From CAYHGX01 sp964356355 (GTDB lineage: Bacteria > Patescibacteriota > Gracilibacteria > UBA1369 > LOWO2-01-FULL-3), in assembly GCA_964356355.1 (NCBI GenBank), contig CAYHGX010000005.1, positions 1 to 64,000 of the forward strand: a stretch of 64,000 nt of DNA, in the 5' to 3' direction. The notes beneath the pieces were generated by a model. The model did no database searches, had not been told where the DNA came from, and saw only the letters and a list, made by a program, of their open reading frames with translations. Positions 25,475 to 36,015 of this stretch are shown here, piece by piece (within the stretch, counting starts at the first letter, position 1; each line of letters starts with the position of its first letter). A program made the translations under genes and the position numbers.

Positions 25475-27124
25475 CTAGATCTTGGTGAAATTTCCATGGG
25501 CTGGATCGGCGTAATCGCCGATTTTTGCGTTTGTGATGTTGCCGGAAATGGTTCCGGTGGCTCCGTCTCTTTGTTTGATGGCTTTGTTGGTAATATTATT
25601 GAGGATTTGTGCTCCAGTGGTACCTGTGAAGCGATACTCAATTGCATTGGGATAATCGTTTTCCATTAGGATAATATTGTTTTCGACTGTGACGTCCTTG
25701 GCCGTTTCAAGGATGATTCCGGCATCACCGCGAGTGGAGTTGTGATAGATTTTGTTGTTGCGAATTGCGCCGCCATTTTCCCCTCGATCTTCGCCCATGC
25801 CGAAGCCGATGGCCCGATCACAGTTAAGAAAGGTGTTGTTTTCCACTACTGTGTTTTTTGAGCTGGACCAAAAGTGAACTGCATCTTCAGCTAAGGCCTC
25901 TTCCGGGCTTTTGATAGCTATGAAGAGATTGTTTTTCACGATCCAATTTGCGGCGTTGTGGGCATCAATCCCACCAATATAGTATTGGGGACCGATTCCG
26001 GCAGTATATTCCAGGGTGGAGCATTCTAGGATGCCATTGTCCGCGCCCAGATCCATTTTGCTAGCATCGTAGGAGACTTTAACCAGTTGCTCGTATCCGT
26101 CAGTGATGTGGAGATTGTGAAGGAGTGCGCCATCGGCGTCCAATTCTCCATGGATTTGGATGACATGGTTGGCAACACCACCCAGCGACATATCGGCAAT
26201 GGTGATGTTTTTTCCTGCTAAAAAGAATATGCGGGTGGTTTTGCCGGTCATGCCTTCACCTTTGAGAATAACTGCATCGCGATTGCCTGATGCGCTGCGA
26301 AAAATGATATTTGAGCCGCTTACCCAGAGGCCTTCTCCTGAAAAATTGTAAGTTCCATCTTTGAGAAGAATTGTGACATTACTGGTTTCATTGGCCTTGG
26401 CTACCGCCGTACGAAGCTCATCGACGTTTGAAACATTAATTGTGGTGCCGATCACTGTGTTTAGTGGGTCGCATTTGCCAATTGTGGTCGTGTTTGGGGG
26501 TGGAGTTGATTCTTTGCCGGTAAGTAACCGATAGAGCACCTCGGCAGCGGCGCCACGGGACATCGAGTTGCCTGGGTAATAGTAATCTCCCTCTTCTTCT
26601 AGGAGATTGTTGATTTGGGCTGTTTGCAGATATGGATAGTACCAGGCTGTTGTGGGTACATCTTTGAATTCTACTGTTGGTTGATCACCTTCTTTGAGCT
26701 CATTGATGAGAGTGATCATTTTGATGGCCTCTACTTTATTCACCTCCTGTTCTGGATGAAAATTGCCATCGGCGTAGCCCTGAACCCAACCGTGAGATTT
26801 GGCAAAACAAACGTAGCTGGCAAACCACTGACCGTTAACATCTGGAAAGCATTTGTCATAGGCAACAAAAGTGGGGTAATCGAATTTGCCGTTTGCATGG
26901 GTTGCGATTACTGCAAGCTTAAGGAGCTCGGCACGATTCAGGGTGCGATTCGGCTGAAAAGTGCCATCCTGGTAGCCCTGAATGATATTTTTGCTTTGAA
27001 GATATTCGATGGCTTCCTGATGTGGATCGTTTGCAATATCACTAAATGAAATAGCACTAACTGTCGGCAGATTTGTGCCTACAATTAGGATAAAAAATAA
27101 TAGCCTTGCGACTAGTTTTTTCAT
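25475..27124 (-). CDS. SLH-anchored right-handed beta-helix protein
   Basis: A signal peptide (LVARLLFFILIVGTNLPTVS) precedes three SLH domains at residues ~25-205, each of the form FSDI...A(I/V)xYL...GYxDGTFxPNxxLNRAE. SLH domains attach proteins to pyruvylated cell-wall polymers. The remainder (~215-549) is a right-handed parallel beta-helix with repeated motifs such as VENNTFLNCDRAIGF and ENNIIL, as in polysaccharide lyases and adhesins. No lyase catalytic triad can be assigned by eye. It is the last gene of the long operon that starts at 37969. Confidence 0.87.
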   Translation of the reverse strand: MKKLVARLLFFILIVGTNLPTVSAISFSDIANDPHQEAIEYLQSKNIIQGYQDGTFQPNRTLNRAELLKLAVIATHANGKFDYPTFVAYDKCFPDVNGQWFASYVCFAKSHGWVQGYADGNFHPEQEVNKVEAIKMITLINELKEGDQPTVEFKDVPTTAWYYPYLQTAQINNLLEEEGDYYYPGNSMSRGAAAEVLYRLLTGKESTPPPNTTTIGKCDPLNTVIGTTINVSNVDELRTAVAKANETSNVTILLKDGTYNFSGEGLWVSGSNIIFRSASGNRDAVILKGEGMTGKTTRIFFLAGKNITIADMSLGGVANHVIQIHGELDADGALLHNLHITDGYEQLVKVSYDASKMDLGADNGILECSTLEYTAGIGPQYYIGGIDAHNAANWIVKNNLFIAIKSPEEALAEDAVHFWSSSKNTVVENNTFLNCDRAIGFGMGEDRGENGGAIRNNKIYHNSTRGDAGIILETAKDVTVENNIILMENDYPNAIEYRFTGTTGAQILNNITNKAIKQRDGATGTISGNITNAKIGDYADPAHGNFTKI

Positions 27125-27125
27125 G

Positions 27126-27851
27126 TTATTTGAGTTTTAGGGCCTCACTTAAATCAATAATTTTGTTGATGAATGTTTTTACATTTTCAACGTTGATTCC
27201 GGGATTTTGTGGAGTAGAACCCCAAATTGGGTGACGGGCAATCATCATTGCGGATGTTCCTTCAGTTTGAAGTAGGTCCTCATAAAAAGTGTCGTTGAAA
27301 ATCAGATGGTTCTCTTCAAGCTTAAGGTTGAGCCAGCCAAATTGACCAAAGTAGTGCAGAAATTCCGCAGGAATTTCTGCGTTTCCGCTAACCATTAGTT
27401 TTTCATCAAAAAGTTTTTCACCTGTGTCTTTTGCTACGATATTTTTACTCCTTGGTTGAATATGGAAATTTTTCTTATCTGAATTCTCCACTTCAAAGGA
27501 AATAAATTTACTCATTTTATAGCTGTAGGAACCAGTTGAAAACCCAATATGTTTGGCAGAAACTCCCATAACCAGCTCAATGTTGTGGGCACGATATTCA
27601 CCATGCATTTCGCAACCGGAATTCATGAAGGTTTTTTTGTCTGATGGGTCAGCAGTATTTTCTGAGTATTTTAGGCCGAGCTCCTGTGCCAGAATCGGCA
27701 TTTTATTCTCATAACTTGCCTGAATATTATTAGGCATTAGTGTTGAGAGATTTTGAGGAAGCATTCCTCTAATATTCTTAAGTTTATTGCCAAAAACCAA
27801 GATTGCGATTCCGATGATGATGAATGGTAGAAATTGATAGATTGTTTGCAT
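27126..27851 (-). CDS. Membrane-anchored hypothetical protein, 241 aa
   Basis: The hydrophobic N-terminal helix (residues ~5-22, FLPFIIIGIAILVFG) anchors a ~215-residue soluble domain rich in beta strands. The segment EMHGEYRAHNIELVMG and a following pattern resemble DUF3137-type domains, but I am not certain. It lies one base from the SLH beta-helix gene and 2 nt from its upstream neighbour, so it is clearly part of the same operon. Function is unknown; it is presumably an envelope accessory protein. Confidence 0.72.
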   Translation of the reverse strand: MQTIYQFLPFIIIGIAILVFGNKLKNIRGMLPQNLSTLMPNNIQASYENKMPILAQELGLKYSENTADPSDKKTFMNSGCEMHGEYRAHNIELVMGVSAKHIGFSTGSYSYKMSKFISFEVENSDKKNFHIQPRSKNIVAKDTGEKLFDEKLMVSGNAEIPAEFLHYFGQFGWLNLKLEENHLIFNDTFYEDLLQTEGTSAMMIARHPIWGSTPQNPGINVENVKTFINKIIDLSEALKLK

Positions 27852-27853
27852 TT

Positions 27854-28381
27854 TTAGATTAGTTTTGAATTAAGAAAATTGAAAATTGGCTCTGGAGGCC
27901 CAAACTGGCGATTATTTGTTAGCTCCACCATACGTCCAGTGCGACTATCTGTGAAGTCAACATATTGCGCTGGTCGTCGTGTCATTGCGGGCATATTGGC
28001 CGCCATCGGATTTGTTATGCGAGGACTTTTTATTATATCATATGGATAGTCTTCAACCTTGCCGTTTAGAGATTTCACAACTTCTTTATCCGTAAAGATG
28101 ATCATATTGCGCTTAGCATTGTAGAGATTACGGATGATGCCAACAATGGAGATGAAGAGGTAAAAATCAATTACACCAAATATTCCTGCGAAGAGATAAT
28201 TAGTTGTGCCGTAGGTGGGGGCAGTATAAACGAAGGTTGTGGTGGCTCCTCCGAAGATTAAAAGTAAAATCATACGGAAGAAAATGCCTTTCAGGGCGTC
28301 TCCCTTAGCAAAATTGAAGATTGCCCAGCCGGGCTTTGCTTCACCGCGTAATACGGTATCCAAAACGCTTGTTGGTTCCAT
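27854..28381 (-). CDS. Two-helix membrane protein with PH-like domain, 175 aa
   Basis: Two membrane helices (residues ~30-52 and ~62-88) are followed by a cytoplasmic-type domain. Its beta-strand pattern (NMIIFTDKEVVKSLNGKVED, then YPYDIIKSPRIT) resembles bacterial PH domains of the YdbS type. The gene is tightly packed in the long operon. The function is unknown; PH-like membrane proteins often scaffold envelope complexes. Confidence 0.65.
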   Translation of the reverse strand: MEPTSVLDTVLRGEAKPGWAIFNFAKGDALKGIFFRMILLLIFGGATTTFVYTAPTYGTTNYLFAGIFGVIDFYLFISIVGIIRNLYNAKRNMIIFTDKEVVKSLNGKVEDYPYDIIKSPRITNPMAANMPAMTRRPAQYVDFTDSRTGRMVELTNNRQFGPPEPIFNFLNSKLI

Positions 28382-28390
28382 AAGGAGTTG

Positions 28391-28627
28391 TTATTTAACT
28401 CCCTTATTCTGCAACTGTTGAGTCTGAGTTTCAACCTTTTTAATAAGCCCTTGGTAATCGCTGGCAGAATTCATATTAAATAGTGCGTAAAGTGCCACTA
28501 CTACTGCGATCCCTACGAAAATCATCGCGATGATAAACCCCTTGCTTTGGAGCAATTCTGGTTTTTTAAGAATAATTGATTCTGGATTTAAAATGGGATT
28601 AACTTCTGGTTTGGTTTCTTCTGGCAT
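28391..28627 (-). CDS. Small single-pass membrane protein, 78 aa
   Basis: A Pro/Glu-rich cytoplasmic head, one membrane helix at residues ~31-50 (IIAMIFVGIAVVVALYALF) and a short Gln/Lys-rich tail. There are no recognised motifs. It lies between the PKD protein (3 nt) and the PH-like protein (9 nt), as part of the operon. Confidence 0.65.
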   Translation of the reverse strand: MPEETKPEVNPILNPESIILKKPELLQSKGFIIAMIFVGIAVVVALYALFNMNSASDYQGLIKKVETQTQQLQNKGVK

Positions 28628-28630
28628 GGG

Positions 28631-30946
28631 TTACTTGGTTACGGTTATGGTGAGTTCGAAACTGCTAACTGTATTCTGGGAATCACTAACTTCCAGCTTG
28701 ACCTTGTAGGTACCGGCATTTTCGAAAATATGAGTTGGTTTAACCTGTGTTGAAGTGCCGCCATCTCCAAAGTCCCAAAGATAATTATTGATTGTGCCTG
28801 TAGAACATCCGGGATCTAAAGTAGTGGTAAGAGGTGCAATGCCATGATCGAATATTGTTGAGAAACAAGCGTTCAAGGGTATCTCTCGGACTGTGATTGT
28901 GGTGGTAGCGGTGCTTTGAGTGTTGTCAGAGCCAATTGCGGTAACAGTGGCAGTGTAGCTACCAATGGATACGTACTTGTGATTCATTTTTGCAGCACCC
29001 AATTTAGTGGGTGTCCCATCTCCAAAATCCCACCTATAGCTCACTATTTTACCCTTTGGATAAGTGGAGCCACTAGCATCAAAATTTACTGTTAGAGGTA
29101 CTGTCCCGTCAACCTGATCGGCCTTGATGTCGGCGACGATGCCTTGTGATTCTACTTTAACAACAATAGTTGATTTCCCAATATTGCCATCACTATCAGT
29201 TACCGAAAGGGTAACGTTGTAGGTGCCTTCCTGATTATAGATGAAACTTGTATGAGATCCCGCTCCATCAACTTTATCATCACCTGTAAAGTCCCACTGG
29301 TAATCAACGATGTTGTTATCGCTATCAGTGGAGCCGCTGGCGTCAAATACGACTGTAAGTGGTACCTTTCCTGAAAGCACAGAGGTGCTTATGTCTACAA
29401 CTGGATCAGTGGTGATTTTTGCAACTGGTATCCCCTTTACGTTTCCAACTGTAATCTTCTTCACCTCGGTTCCATCTTCACCGGCTTCATCTGTGACAGT
29501 GAGCGTCACGTCGTAATTTCCTGCATTTGCAAAGGCATGAGCGGCTGTTTTTGTAGTTTCTGTTTTAGTGCCGTCCCCAAAATCCCAAGCATATTTTTGA
29601 ATTTTTCCTTTGGGTGATGTTGATCCATCAGATTTAAATATATAACTAGTGCCAATTGTATATTTGGCAGGTTCATCTGCAATGGTAATAACTGCAAGGG
29701 GCCCCTTGTGCTCTACAACTTCAATCTCCTTTTCGGTAACCGCTGATTCTCCGGTTGTATTTGTAACACGAAGTGAAACGGTATATTTTCCGATCTTTTC
29801 AAATGTAAATTTAACCTTTTCTCCTTCAGCGTCTGAATAATCTCCATCACTGTTGAAATCCCATTCATAGGTATCAATATTTCCATCTGGATCCGAGGAT
29901 TTACTGGCATCAAAATTTACCTCGAGTGGCGCATCTCCAGATTGGGGATCGGCCTCGAATAAGGCACTAAGAGCCTCGTTTGTGATGGAAACAGTCACAT
30001 GGTATTCCCCGCCAACGCTAATTTCACCTGTATCTTTGTCCTTTACGTTTACAATTAATTTCACATCGTAAATTCCTTTGGTTTCATAGATGTGTGACAC
30101 AATCTGGCTTGTACCGGTACTCTTGTCTCCAAAATCCCAATCGTGGGAGACAATTTGATATTTATCTTTATTAAGTGGAACATTGGTAGCATCAAATTTA
30201 ATTTCGATTGGAGCACTAATATTTAAGGTTTCAGTTGGAGTAGTAATTATCGGATCAAGGAGTGACGGGGCTACCTCGGTGCGCTTAGAGTCCAAATATA
30301 CGTAGGCAAATCCCCAAACTAAAAGGATGAGAGTGAGGGCAATGCCGGAGAAAAGGCTTTGACGTAAACCAGCCTTTTTCGCCTCTTTATCGTCATGTTT
30401 CGCCATGCTGCTGCGGAAAAGGCCAATCATGGTAAATACGAAAGCGATTAAAGCAAAAGAGATAAATATGAGATGAATGAAGGTAATGAGTCCATTAACA
30501 AAGGCTCCTTGATCTACGCCGAGAAGTTTTGCGATCGGACTAACACCAGCACCCGATTGTCCTAAGAAAACGAAGGAAAGGACGAGAGCAATGAGCAATA
30601 CTGAACCAAAAGCCCCTAAACATCCAAGCATCGCCTTTTTACGAGCCTCTGGGTTTGGAGGTAGTGGTGGCTGTGGGCCGGATGGTGGTTTGTTCACGGT
30701 CTGTGGAACTGATGGAGCTACAGGAGTGGTAGAAACGGCTGGAATAGTAGCTGCTGGAGTGACTGGCAGTGTTGTTGGAGCCGGTGAGACACCTGGCATG
30801 ATTGTGCGGTTTACAATTGGAGTTACTGGACTTTGTATGTCGTTTGTATATTTTTTAATTTCTGGGGCTGCTTGAGCCGGAGCTGCTGCTATTCCATCAT
30901 CATCCTCGTCAGAGCCCACGTCTAGATCAATAAGTTTATCGTTCAT
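28631..30946 (-). CDS. Membrane protein with six PKD domains, 771 aa
   Basis: A Pro/Ala/Thr-rich head of ~105 residues precedes three membrane helices (about 108-130, 155-178 and 195-215). Six PKD-type Ig domains follow, each with the hallmark WDFGDG-like strand (WDFGDKS, WDFNSDGD, WDFGDGT, WDFTGDD, WDFGDGT, WDFGDGG) and a closing VTLTVTD-like strand. PKD domains are extracellular spacers or binding modules. The helices anchor the protein with the PKD arm outside. It sits just downstream of the 1678-residue PKD protein, so the two probably form one surface structure. Confidence 0.88.
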   Translation of the reverse strand: MNDKLIDLDVGSDEDDDGIAAAPAQAAPEIKKYTNDIQSPVTPIVNRTIMPGVSPAPTTLPVTPAATIPAVSTTPVAPSVPQTVNKPPSGPQPPLPPNPEARKKAMLGCLGAFGSVLLIALVLSFVFLGQSGAGVSPIAKLLGVDQGAFVNGLITFIHLIFISFALIAFVFTMIGLFRSSMAKHDDKEAKKAGLRQSLFSGIALTLILLVWGFAYVYLDSKRTEVAPSLLDPIITTPTETLNISAPIEIKFDATNVPLNKDKYQIVSHDWDFGDKSTGTSQIVSHIYETKGIYDVKLIVNVKDKDTGEISVGGEYHVTVSITNEALSALFEADPQSGDAPLEVNFDASKSSDPDGNIDTYEWDFNSDGDYSDAEGEKVKFTFEKIGKYTVSLRVTNTTGESAVTEKEIEVVEHKGPLAVITIADEPAKYTIGTSYIFKSDGSTSPKGKIQKYAWDFGDGTKTETTKTAAHAFANAGNYDVTLTVTDEAGEDGTEVKKITVGNVKGIPVAKITTDPVVDISTSVLSGKVPLTVVFDASGSTDSDNNIVDYQWDFTGDDKVDGAGSHTSFIYNQEGTYNVTLSVTDSDGNIGKSTIVVKVESQGIVADIKADQVDGTVPLTVNFDASGSTYPKGKIVSYRWDFGDGTPTKLGAAKMNHKYVSIGSYTATVTAIGSDNTQSTATTTITVREIPLNACFSTIFDHGIAPLTTTLDPGCSTGTINNYLWDFGDGGTSTQVKPTHIFENAGTYKVKLEVSDSQNTVSSFELTITVTK

Positions 30947-30955
30947 ATAAGTGTA

Positions 30956-33900
30956 TTATTTGTATTTTATTTCCTGGTTCACTGAGTGCTCATTGCCATA
31001 AATGTCTTTTACAGTGAGCTTGGCAGTAGTTTTTCCCCATGATTGATCGTAATTTGTAGTCCAGGTCCCTGGGAAAACGGTTTTAAAATCTTCGTCATCG
31101 TTTGGAATTCCATTTCCGTTGGTATCGAAGTAGATATTCTTATCAATGATGTAATAGGCAATTGTGCCAATTGATTTTGAAAAATCGAATTTAACGGTAC
31201 CAACTGTGCCGGGCAGATAAACAATACCATCACTATCTGGCATTGGGTCAGTTGTGAGCATTGCTCTTAATGTTTCTAAGACATCCTTTGTTTCATCTTT
31301 TATAGTTGAGGAGTCGGTAGTCACGGTTGAGTCACCGGGATTCACAAGATTGGTATCAACACTGTTTACTACAAAATCTTTATTGCCATAGTTGTCAGCA
31401 ACTGTGAGTTTTACTTTGTAAATTCCTCCCAAAAGGTATTGGTACACTGGTTCGAATTCTGTTGAATTATTATCGTTGTCTTTTATTCCATCTCCATCAC
31501 TGTCGGCTGTTGCCAGGGTGGATGCATTATCAAAGTCCCAAATATATTTTTCGACTTTTGCTCCGTGTTCTGAATCTGAAGTGGAGTTGTTTTTAAAGAT
31601 CACTTTTCCGTCTACTACCTTGAAGGTAAATGCGGCGGTTGGAGGCAGAGATAAGGGTACAGTGAGGGTATTTACCACCTGATCGGTATTACCCTGATCA
31701 TCGGTAATGGTAAGCTTTACTGTAAAGGTGCCTTGACCAGTAAACAGTCTTTCTGGATCTTTTGCCTGAGAGTCGACGTCGTTATCTTTGATGCCGTCGC
31801 CATCGCTATCTGAAGTTGCGGCGGTGGAGTTGGTATCGAAATCCCACTTATAGCTAATGATTTTGGCTCCGGCCTCTGGATCGGCTTCGGAATGATTTGT
31901 GAATTTAACTTTTTTCCCTTCGCTACCATCAACCACCTTAAAGGTGAAGGCAGCATTTGGTGGCTTCGCGAGGGAATCAATGTAGATTCTTACTGGCTGA
32001 GAGATTGATTCTCCACCTTTGTCATCAACTACTTTGAGGCGTGCATTATAACCGTCAGTATTTTTCTGGGAGTAAATATATTCGTATGTGGCTTTTGTCG
32101 TGGGTTCATTATTATAAAAGCCATCACCTTCCGTGTCCCAAATATAGCTCTTTATTTGGCCATCGGAGTCGGTGGATGAACTAGAAAATATCACCTTGTC
32201 TCCTGCATAGGCATTGGTTGTATTTACGCTGAATTTAGCTACAGGAAGCTCATTTGGTCCATTCACAACTTCTACTTTGCTAATTTCTGATTCACTCATT
32301 GATTGATAATCCGGGGAGTAACTTAAGTTATCGGAATCTACGACCTCGAGTCCAAAGCCATATTTCATCTTTTCACCATTTTTCCCTCTAGTACCAATTA
32401 TTAGCTGAGCGTTTGGTGTTTTTGTGATCTGAATGCCAAGTGGTTCACTTGGATCGTCAACATCAAAATACCACCATTTATATTCGGTAATTTCGCCATC
32501 GATATCCTCAGCACCATAGGCTCTTACTTGAACCGTGACTGGCGTAACTAGCGCGCCAGATATGGCTACAGGTATAGCCTGAATGCTCGAAAATCTTGGT
32601 GGTGAATTAACTACATCAATCTGAATTTCGTCGGTATCTGTTTTTTTGGCATCATCCTTGTCGGTAACAGTAAGTCTTACGGTGTAATAACCTGGATCAA
32701 GTGGACTCAGCTCCTTAAATTTGTGGTTTTCCAAGCGACTAGAGCTCTTGCCGGTGTCGCCAAAATCCCAACTATAAACTAGGTCGCGGCCGGTACCATC
32801 TGTATTTTTTGAGGCCTCGGCATCGAAAGCAAGGATATCCTTTTTATTTACCTTAACAGGTTGAGAAAAATCACTAATGACAGCGTCATTCATTTTTAAG
32901 GTAATTTTGGCAACCGGCTTATCCCCTCCTCCAATAAAAATATTACGAGTAATCGTGGTGGAATTGTCCTCGGCATCATAAACTGTAACTTTCACATTGT
33001 ACTTGCCTGCCTGAAGGTAGTCGTGTGGAATTATTGCAGTGTTGTGAAGATCGCCGTTACTATTATTTCCGTCACCGAAGTCCACCTCGTAGGCGATTGC
33101 ATTATCGCTGAGCACGTTAAAGTCCATGTGAGCCTTACCCTTGCCTTCTCCCTCTGTTGCCATAATTGAGGTAACTTCCTGCGTTGGTGCCCAGGCTACA
33201 TCCAAAATATTATCGATTTTTATTTTCTTGGTTAATTCTGTGAATTCCTCCTGCTTAAGATTATCGACAACTTTGAGCGTTACATCGTAATCACCTTTCT
33301 CGAGAAATTTGACTGTTGGGGTTGAAGTGGTAAGACCGTTGGCCACGTCTCCTTCATCTAGCTTCCATTTGCCCTCTGGCTTAATAGTCCATAAATAACT
33401 GAAGGAATTATCATTGTTGTTATCGGGATCGAAGCTGGAAGAGCCGTCAAAGGCAACGGTGGCAGGTTGGTTTGGCTTAGGAGTTGAATAGTTGAAGAGT
33501 GCAACAGGGGGTTTTGAGCTGACTTTGTAGTCTGAAATTATAGCTGTTTTGTCTTCACTGCTGCCATCGCTAACTATTACCTGGATATCGTAGTCGAGCT
33601 GGTATTTGAATTGATGAGTAAGAGTACGAAGATTGGCTCCCGAAGCTTTAAATGGATAATCCTTGGCGATTTTAGCCTGAACCTCTGGCGGTGCCTTTTG
33701 AATGTTTTTCGCAGTAATTAGCCATTCATAGCTAACAATTTTGCCAAGATCTGAGTGAGATTCGCTGGCATCCAAAATAACATTTTGACCTACAAAAGCC
33801 TCGTTAGTTGGATTGGCTTTCAGAATTGCAGCTAATGACCCTACTTCAATTGTGAAGACTTTACTATCGGAAACTCCCAGCTGATTGGTGACGGTAAGCG

Positions 33901-35992
33901 TCACGTCGTATTTTCCGGGTTTTTTAATGCCGTCATAATCCAGAATTCCGTTTGAAGACTCAGTTGTGTAGCCATTACTTATTGTCCATTTATATTTTTC
34001 GATGAGTTTAGTGCCGCTCGCATCAAGATGAATGCCATTGCCGCTCTTGGCGTCCTCGAGAGTTATTGAGACTGTCCGCAAATTGGACTCAAGGAAGTCT
34101 CCATTGTAGGCCATAATATCGATAGGATCGCGAGACCCAGCCTTCATGGTAAGGTTAATTTTATTTGTAGGTGGGCGTACCTTAATGGTTACAACGCTAA
34201 TACCCGGCGCAAATTTCGTGGCATCGTTGGAGTTGATTTTTACTGCCGCCGTGTAGGTACCGGGCTGATCGAAGCGACAACGTTTTGCGGTGTTGCTAAC
34301 ATATGAAGCCTGTTCTTCTGCTGGAATGCCGGTGAGGTCACAACTAACGCCTGGTGAGTTAATCACCTTGTTGCCACCTTCGTTGGCTGGATCATAGTTA
34401 AATAATCCTGAAATCGTCCTTGCGCCTCCTATGTCCCAGACGATATTACTTTGACCATTTATGCTGCCTCCTGCAGGGTCGGAGCTACCAACGGTATCAA
34501 AAACTACTGTTAGTGGTGCTGCTCCCTCTACCACATTGGCACTTAATCTGGCCTGAACAAATTGTAGATTGGCCAGTTCATCATATAATATCGAATGTTG
34601 CTTTAAGCCTTCAATCAGTAGTCCGCCAATTATATCAATGCTGGATTGAGAGTCTACGGTCCAAGCTTTTATATTTTGGAGAAGACCACCAGTCACCGCT
34701 GAGACTGTGTAAATATTTGGATTATCGCGATCGGCTAATTCGGCAGTGTATCCATAGGCTGTTGCGCCCTTCATTATTTCGTAGGCTTTATTTGCATTAC
34801 CGTCCTTTATCGCCTGGATATTCGAAAAGGACGAATAAATCTGTTCTAGTCGTTTAAATATTTCCTCAAGTTGTTTGCTATAGTCTGCAGCAATGGGCTG
34901 AATGATTCCGTAGATATTAGGCAAAACCTCCTGCCTCAAGGGAGTACCTGCTTCATTTGCATGAATCGATGTGTAAGCCTGTTGAACCATATTCCACTTC
35001 TCGTAGAGACCAACCTGATAGGTGTCCTTATAGTGCTTTTTCTCCTTACAGTACCAATCTCTAAATTTCTCTCCATTGTAGGCCGCCCTAAATTCATCGG
35101 CAAAAGTCTTTTCGTCATCGCCAATGTCCTCCCTGGAGCAGTAGGACATTTTTCCGTCATTGCCGAGTTTCACAAGGTCTGTGTCGGTGAGAATCTGGAT
35201 GGAATCAAGGTCGGTGGCGATAGATCTGATTAATTCATTAATACGTGCCTCAGCCACAGTAAAGGCCTGCAGCTTTGATTTAATGGTTGTTAATTTGCTT
35301 TGAACACTGATTAGGAAGTTAACAATGCTGGTTTTTGGAGGCAAGCTTTTTGGGTTCAAGGATTCCTTTTCGGCGTCATTTTTGATATTCTGTAGATCTT
35401 CGGAAGTTTCAGAAAGAAACTTAAAGCCATTGAAAATCTCAACGGCAAGCGACCGGACCTCCTCTGCTGAGGCGTTGAAGGCACCGCTACTTTTCCCCGT
35501 TGATCCCATAGATGAATTACCATCCACTCCCCCACCAGCACCCTTAATAACCGTATTAACAAAAGCATAAGACCCCATAACTATCAAAAGCCCCACTACT
35601 GCGTAGCCGATGGCCTTTTTGGCAGTGCCCGTCTGGTCGTCATTGCCTCCGGAGATCACATAAAGCACGCCGGCATAGATAATTATAATGACAGCAATTA
35701 AGCCCAGGAAGCCAAGGGCGAAGTTCACAATTCTAATAACGAAACCTTTTAGATCGGAAGAGGAGGTAATTGCCGTGTCATAGCCATCTGGAGTAAGCTG
35801 AGCCAATTGTCCCTCGTACTGTGTGAAAGATAATCCTTGATCCCCGGTTTTAAACATTTCACCAGCGGCCTTGCCGGCATCAGCCCAAAATCCAGCATTG
35901 GCAACCGGCACAGTTGCTGCGAAAATCGAAAAAACAGCTGTAACAAGCAGCAATTTTAATAAATGTTTTTTTATTTTTAGGATGAGGGGCAT
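30956..35992 (-). CDS. Giant surface protein: VirB2-like module fused to about eleven PKD-like domains
   Basis: A signal peptide (residues ~1-32) is followed by a two-helix module at ~70-150 (FLGLIAVIIIIYAGVLYVIS, loop GGNDDQTG, then YAVVGLLIVMGSYAFVNTVI). The same module is found three times in each of the next two upstream proteins, and the pattern is that of VirB2/TrbC pilins. A helical region to ~480 leads into about eleven PKD-like repeats, several with calcium-loop-like DSDGDGIKDND sequences. At 1678 aa it is the largest gene in the window. The PKD arm could reach tens of nanometres from the cell. Role in adhesion or contact is inference. Confidence 0.85.
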   Translation of the reverse strand: MPLILKIKKHLLKLLLVTAVFSIFAATVPVANAGFWADAGKAAGEMFKTGDQGLSFTQYEGQLAQLTPDGYDTAITSSSDLKGFVIRIVNFALGFLGLIAVIIIIYAGVLYVISGGNDDQTGTAKKAIGYAVVGLLIVMGSYAFVNTVIKGAGGGVDGNSSMGSTGKSSGAFNASAEEVRSLAVEIFNGFKFLSETSEDLQNIKNDAEKESLNPKSLPPKTSIVNFLISVQSKLTTIKSKLQAFTVAEARINELIRSIATDLDSIQILTDTDLVKLGNDGKMSYCSREDIGDDEKTFADEFRAAYNGEKFRDWYCKEKKHYKDTYQVGLYEKWNMVQQAYTSIHANEAGTPLRQEVLPNIYGIIQPIAADYSKQLEEIFKRLEQIYSSFSNIQAIKDGNANKAYEIMKGATAYGYTAELADRDNPNIYTVSAVTGGLLQNIKAWTVDSQSSIDIIGGLLIEGLKQHSILYDELANLQFVQARLSANVVEGAAPLTVVFDTVGSSDPAGGSINGQSNIVWDIGGARTISGLFNYDPANEGGNKVINSPGVSCDLTGIPAEEQASYVSNTAKRCRFDQPGTYTAAVKINSNDATKFAPGISVVTIKVRPPTNKINLTMKAGSRDPIDIMAYNGDFLESNLRTVSITLEDAKSGNGIHLDASGTKLIEKYKWTISNGYTTESSNGILDYDGIKKPGKYDVTLTVTNQLGVSDSKVFTIEVGSLAAILKANPTNEAFVGQNVILDASESHSDLGKIVSYEWLITAKNIQKAPPEVQAKIAKDYPFKASGANLRTLTHQFKYQLDYDIQVIVSDGSSEDKTAIISDYKVSSKPPVALFNYSTPKPNQPATVAFDGSSSFDPDNNNDNSFSYLWTIKPEGKWKLDEGDVANGLTTSTPTVKFLEKGDYDVTLKVVDNLKQEEFTELTKKIKIDNILDVAWAPTQEVTSIMATEGEGKGKAHMDFNVLSDNAIAYEVDFGDGNNSNGDLHNTAIIPHDYLQAGKYNVKVTVYDAEDNSTTITRNIFIGGGDKPVAKITLKMNDAVISDFSQPVKVNKKDILAFDAEASKNTDGTGRDLVYSWDFGDTGKSSSRLENHKFKELSPLDPGYYTVRLTVTDKDDAKKTDTDEIQIDVVNSPPRFSSIQAIPVAISGALVTPVTVQVRAYGAEDIDGEITEYKWWYFDVDDPSEPLGIQITKTPNAQLIIGTRGKNGEKMKYGFGLEVVDSDNLSYSPDYQSMSESEISKVEVVNGPNELPVAKFSVNTTNAYAGDKVIFSSSSTDSDGQIKSYIWDTEGDGFYNNEPTTKATYEYIYSQKNTDGYNARLKVVDDKGGESISQPVRIYIDSLAKPPNAAFTFKVVDGSEGKKVKFTNHSEADPEAGAKIISYKWDFDTNSTAATSDSDGDGIKDNDVDSQAKDPERLFTGQGTFTVKLTITDDQGNTDQVVNTLTVPLSLPPTAAFTFKVVDGKVIFKNNSTSDSEHGAKVEKYIWDFDNASTLATADSDGDGIKDNDNNSTEFEPVYQYLLGGIYKVKLTVADNYGNKDFVVNSVDTNLVNPGDSTVTTDSSTIKDETKDVLETLRAMLTTDPMPDSDGIVYLPGTVGTVKFDFSKSIGTIAYYIIDKNIYFDTNGNGIPNDDEDFKTVFPGTWTTNYDQSWGKTTAKLTVKDIYGNEHSVNQEIKYK

Positions 35993-36015
35993 ATGTCGCT
36001 CGGAATTATAAGTTT

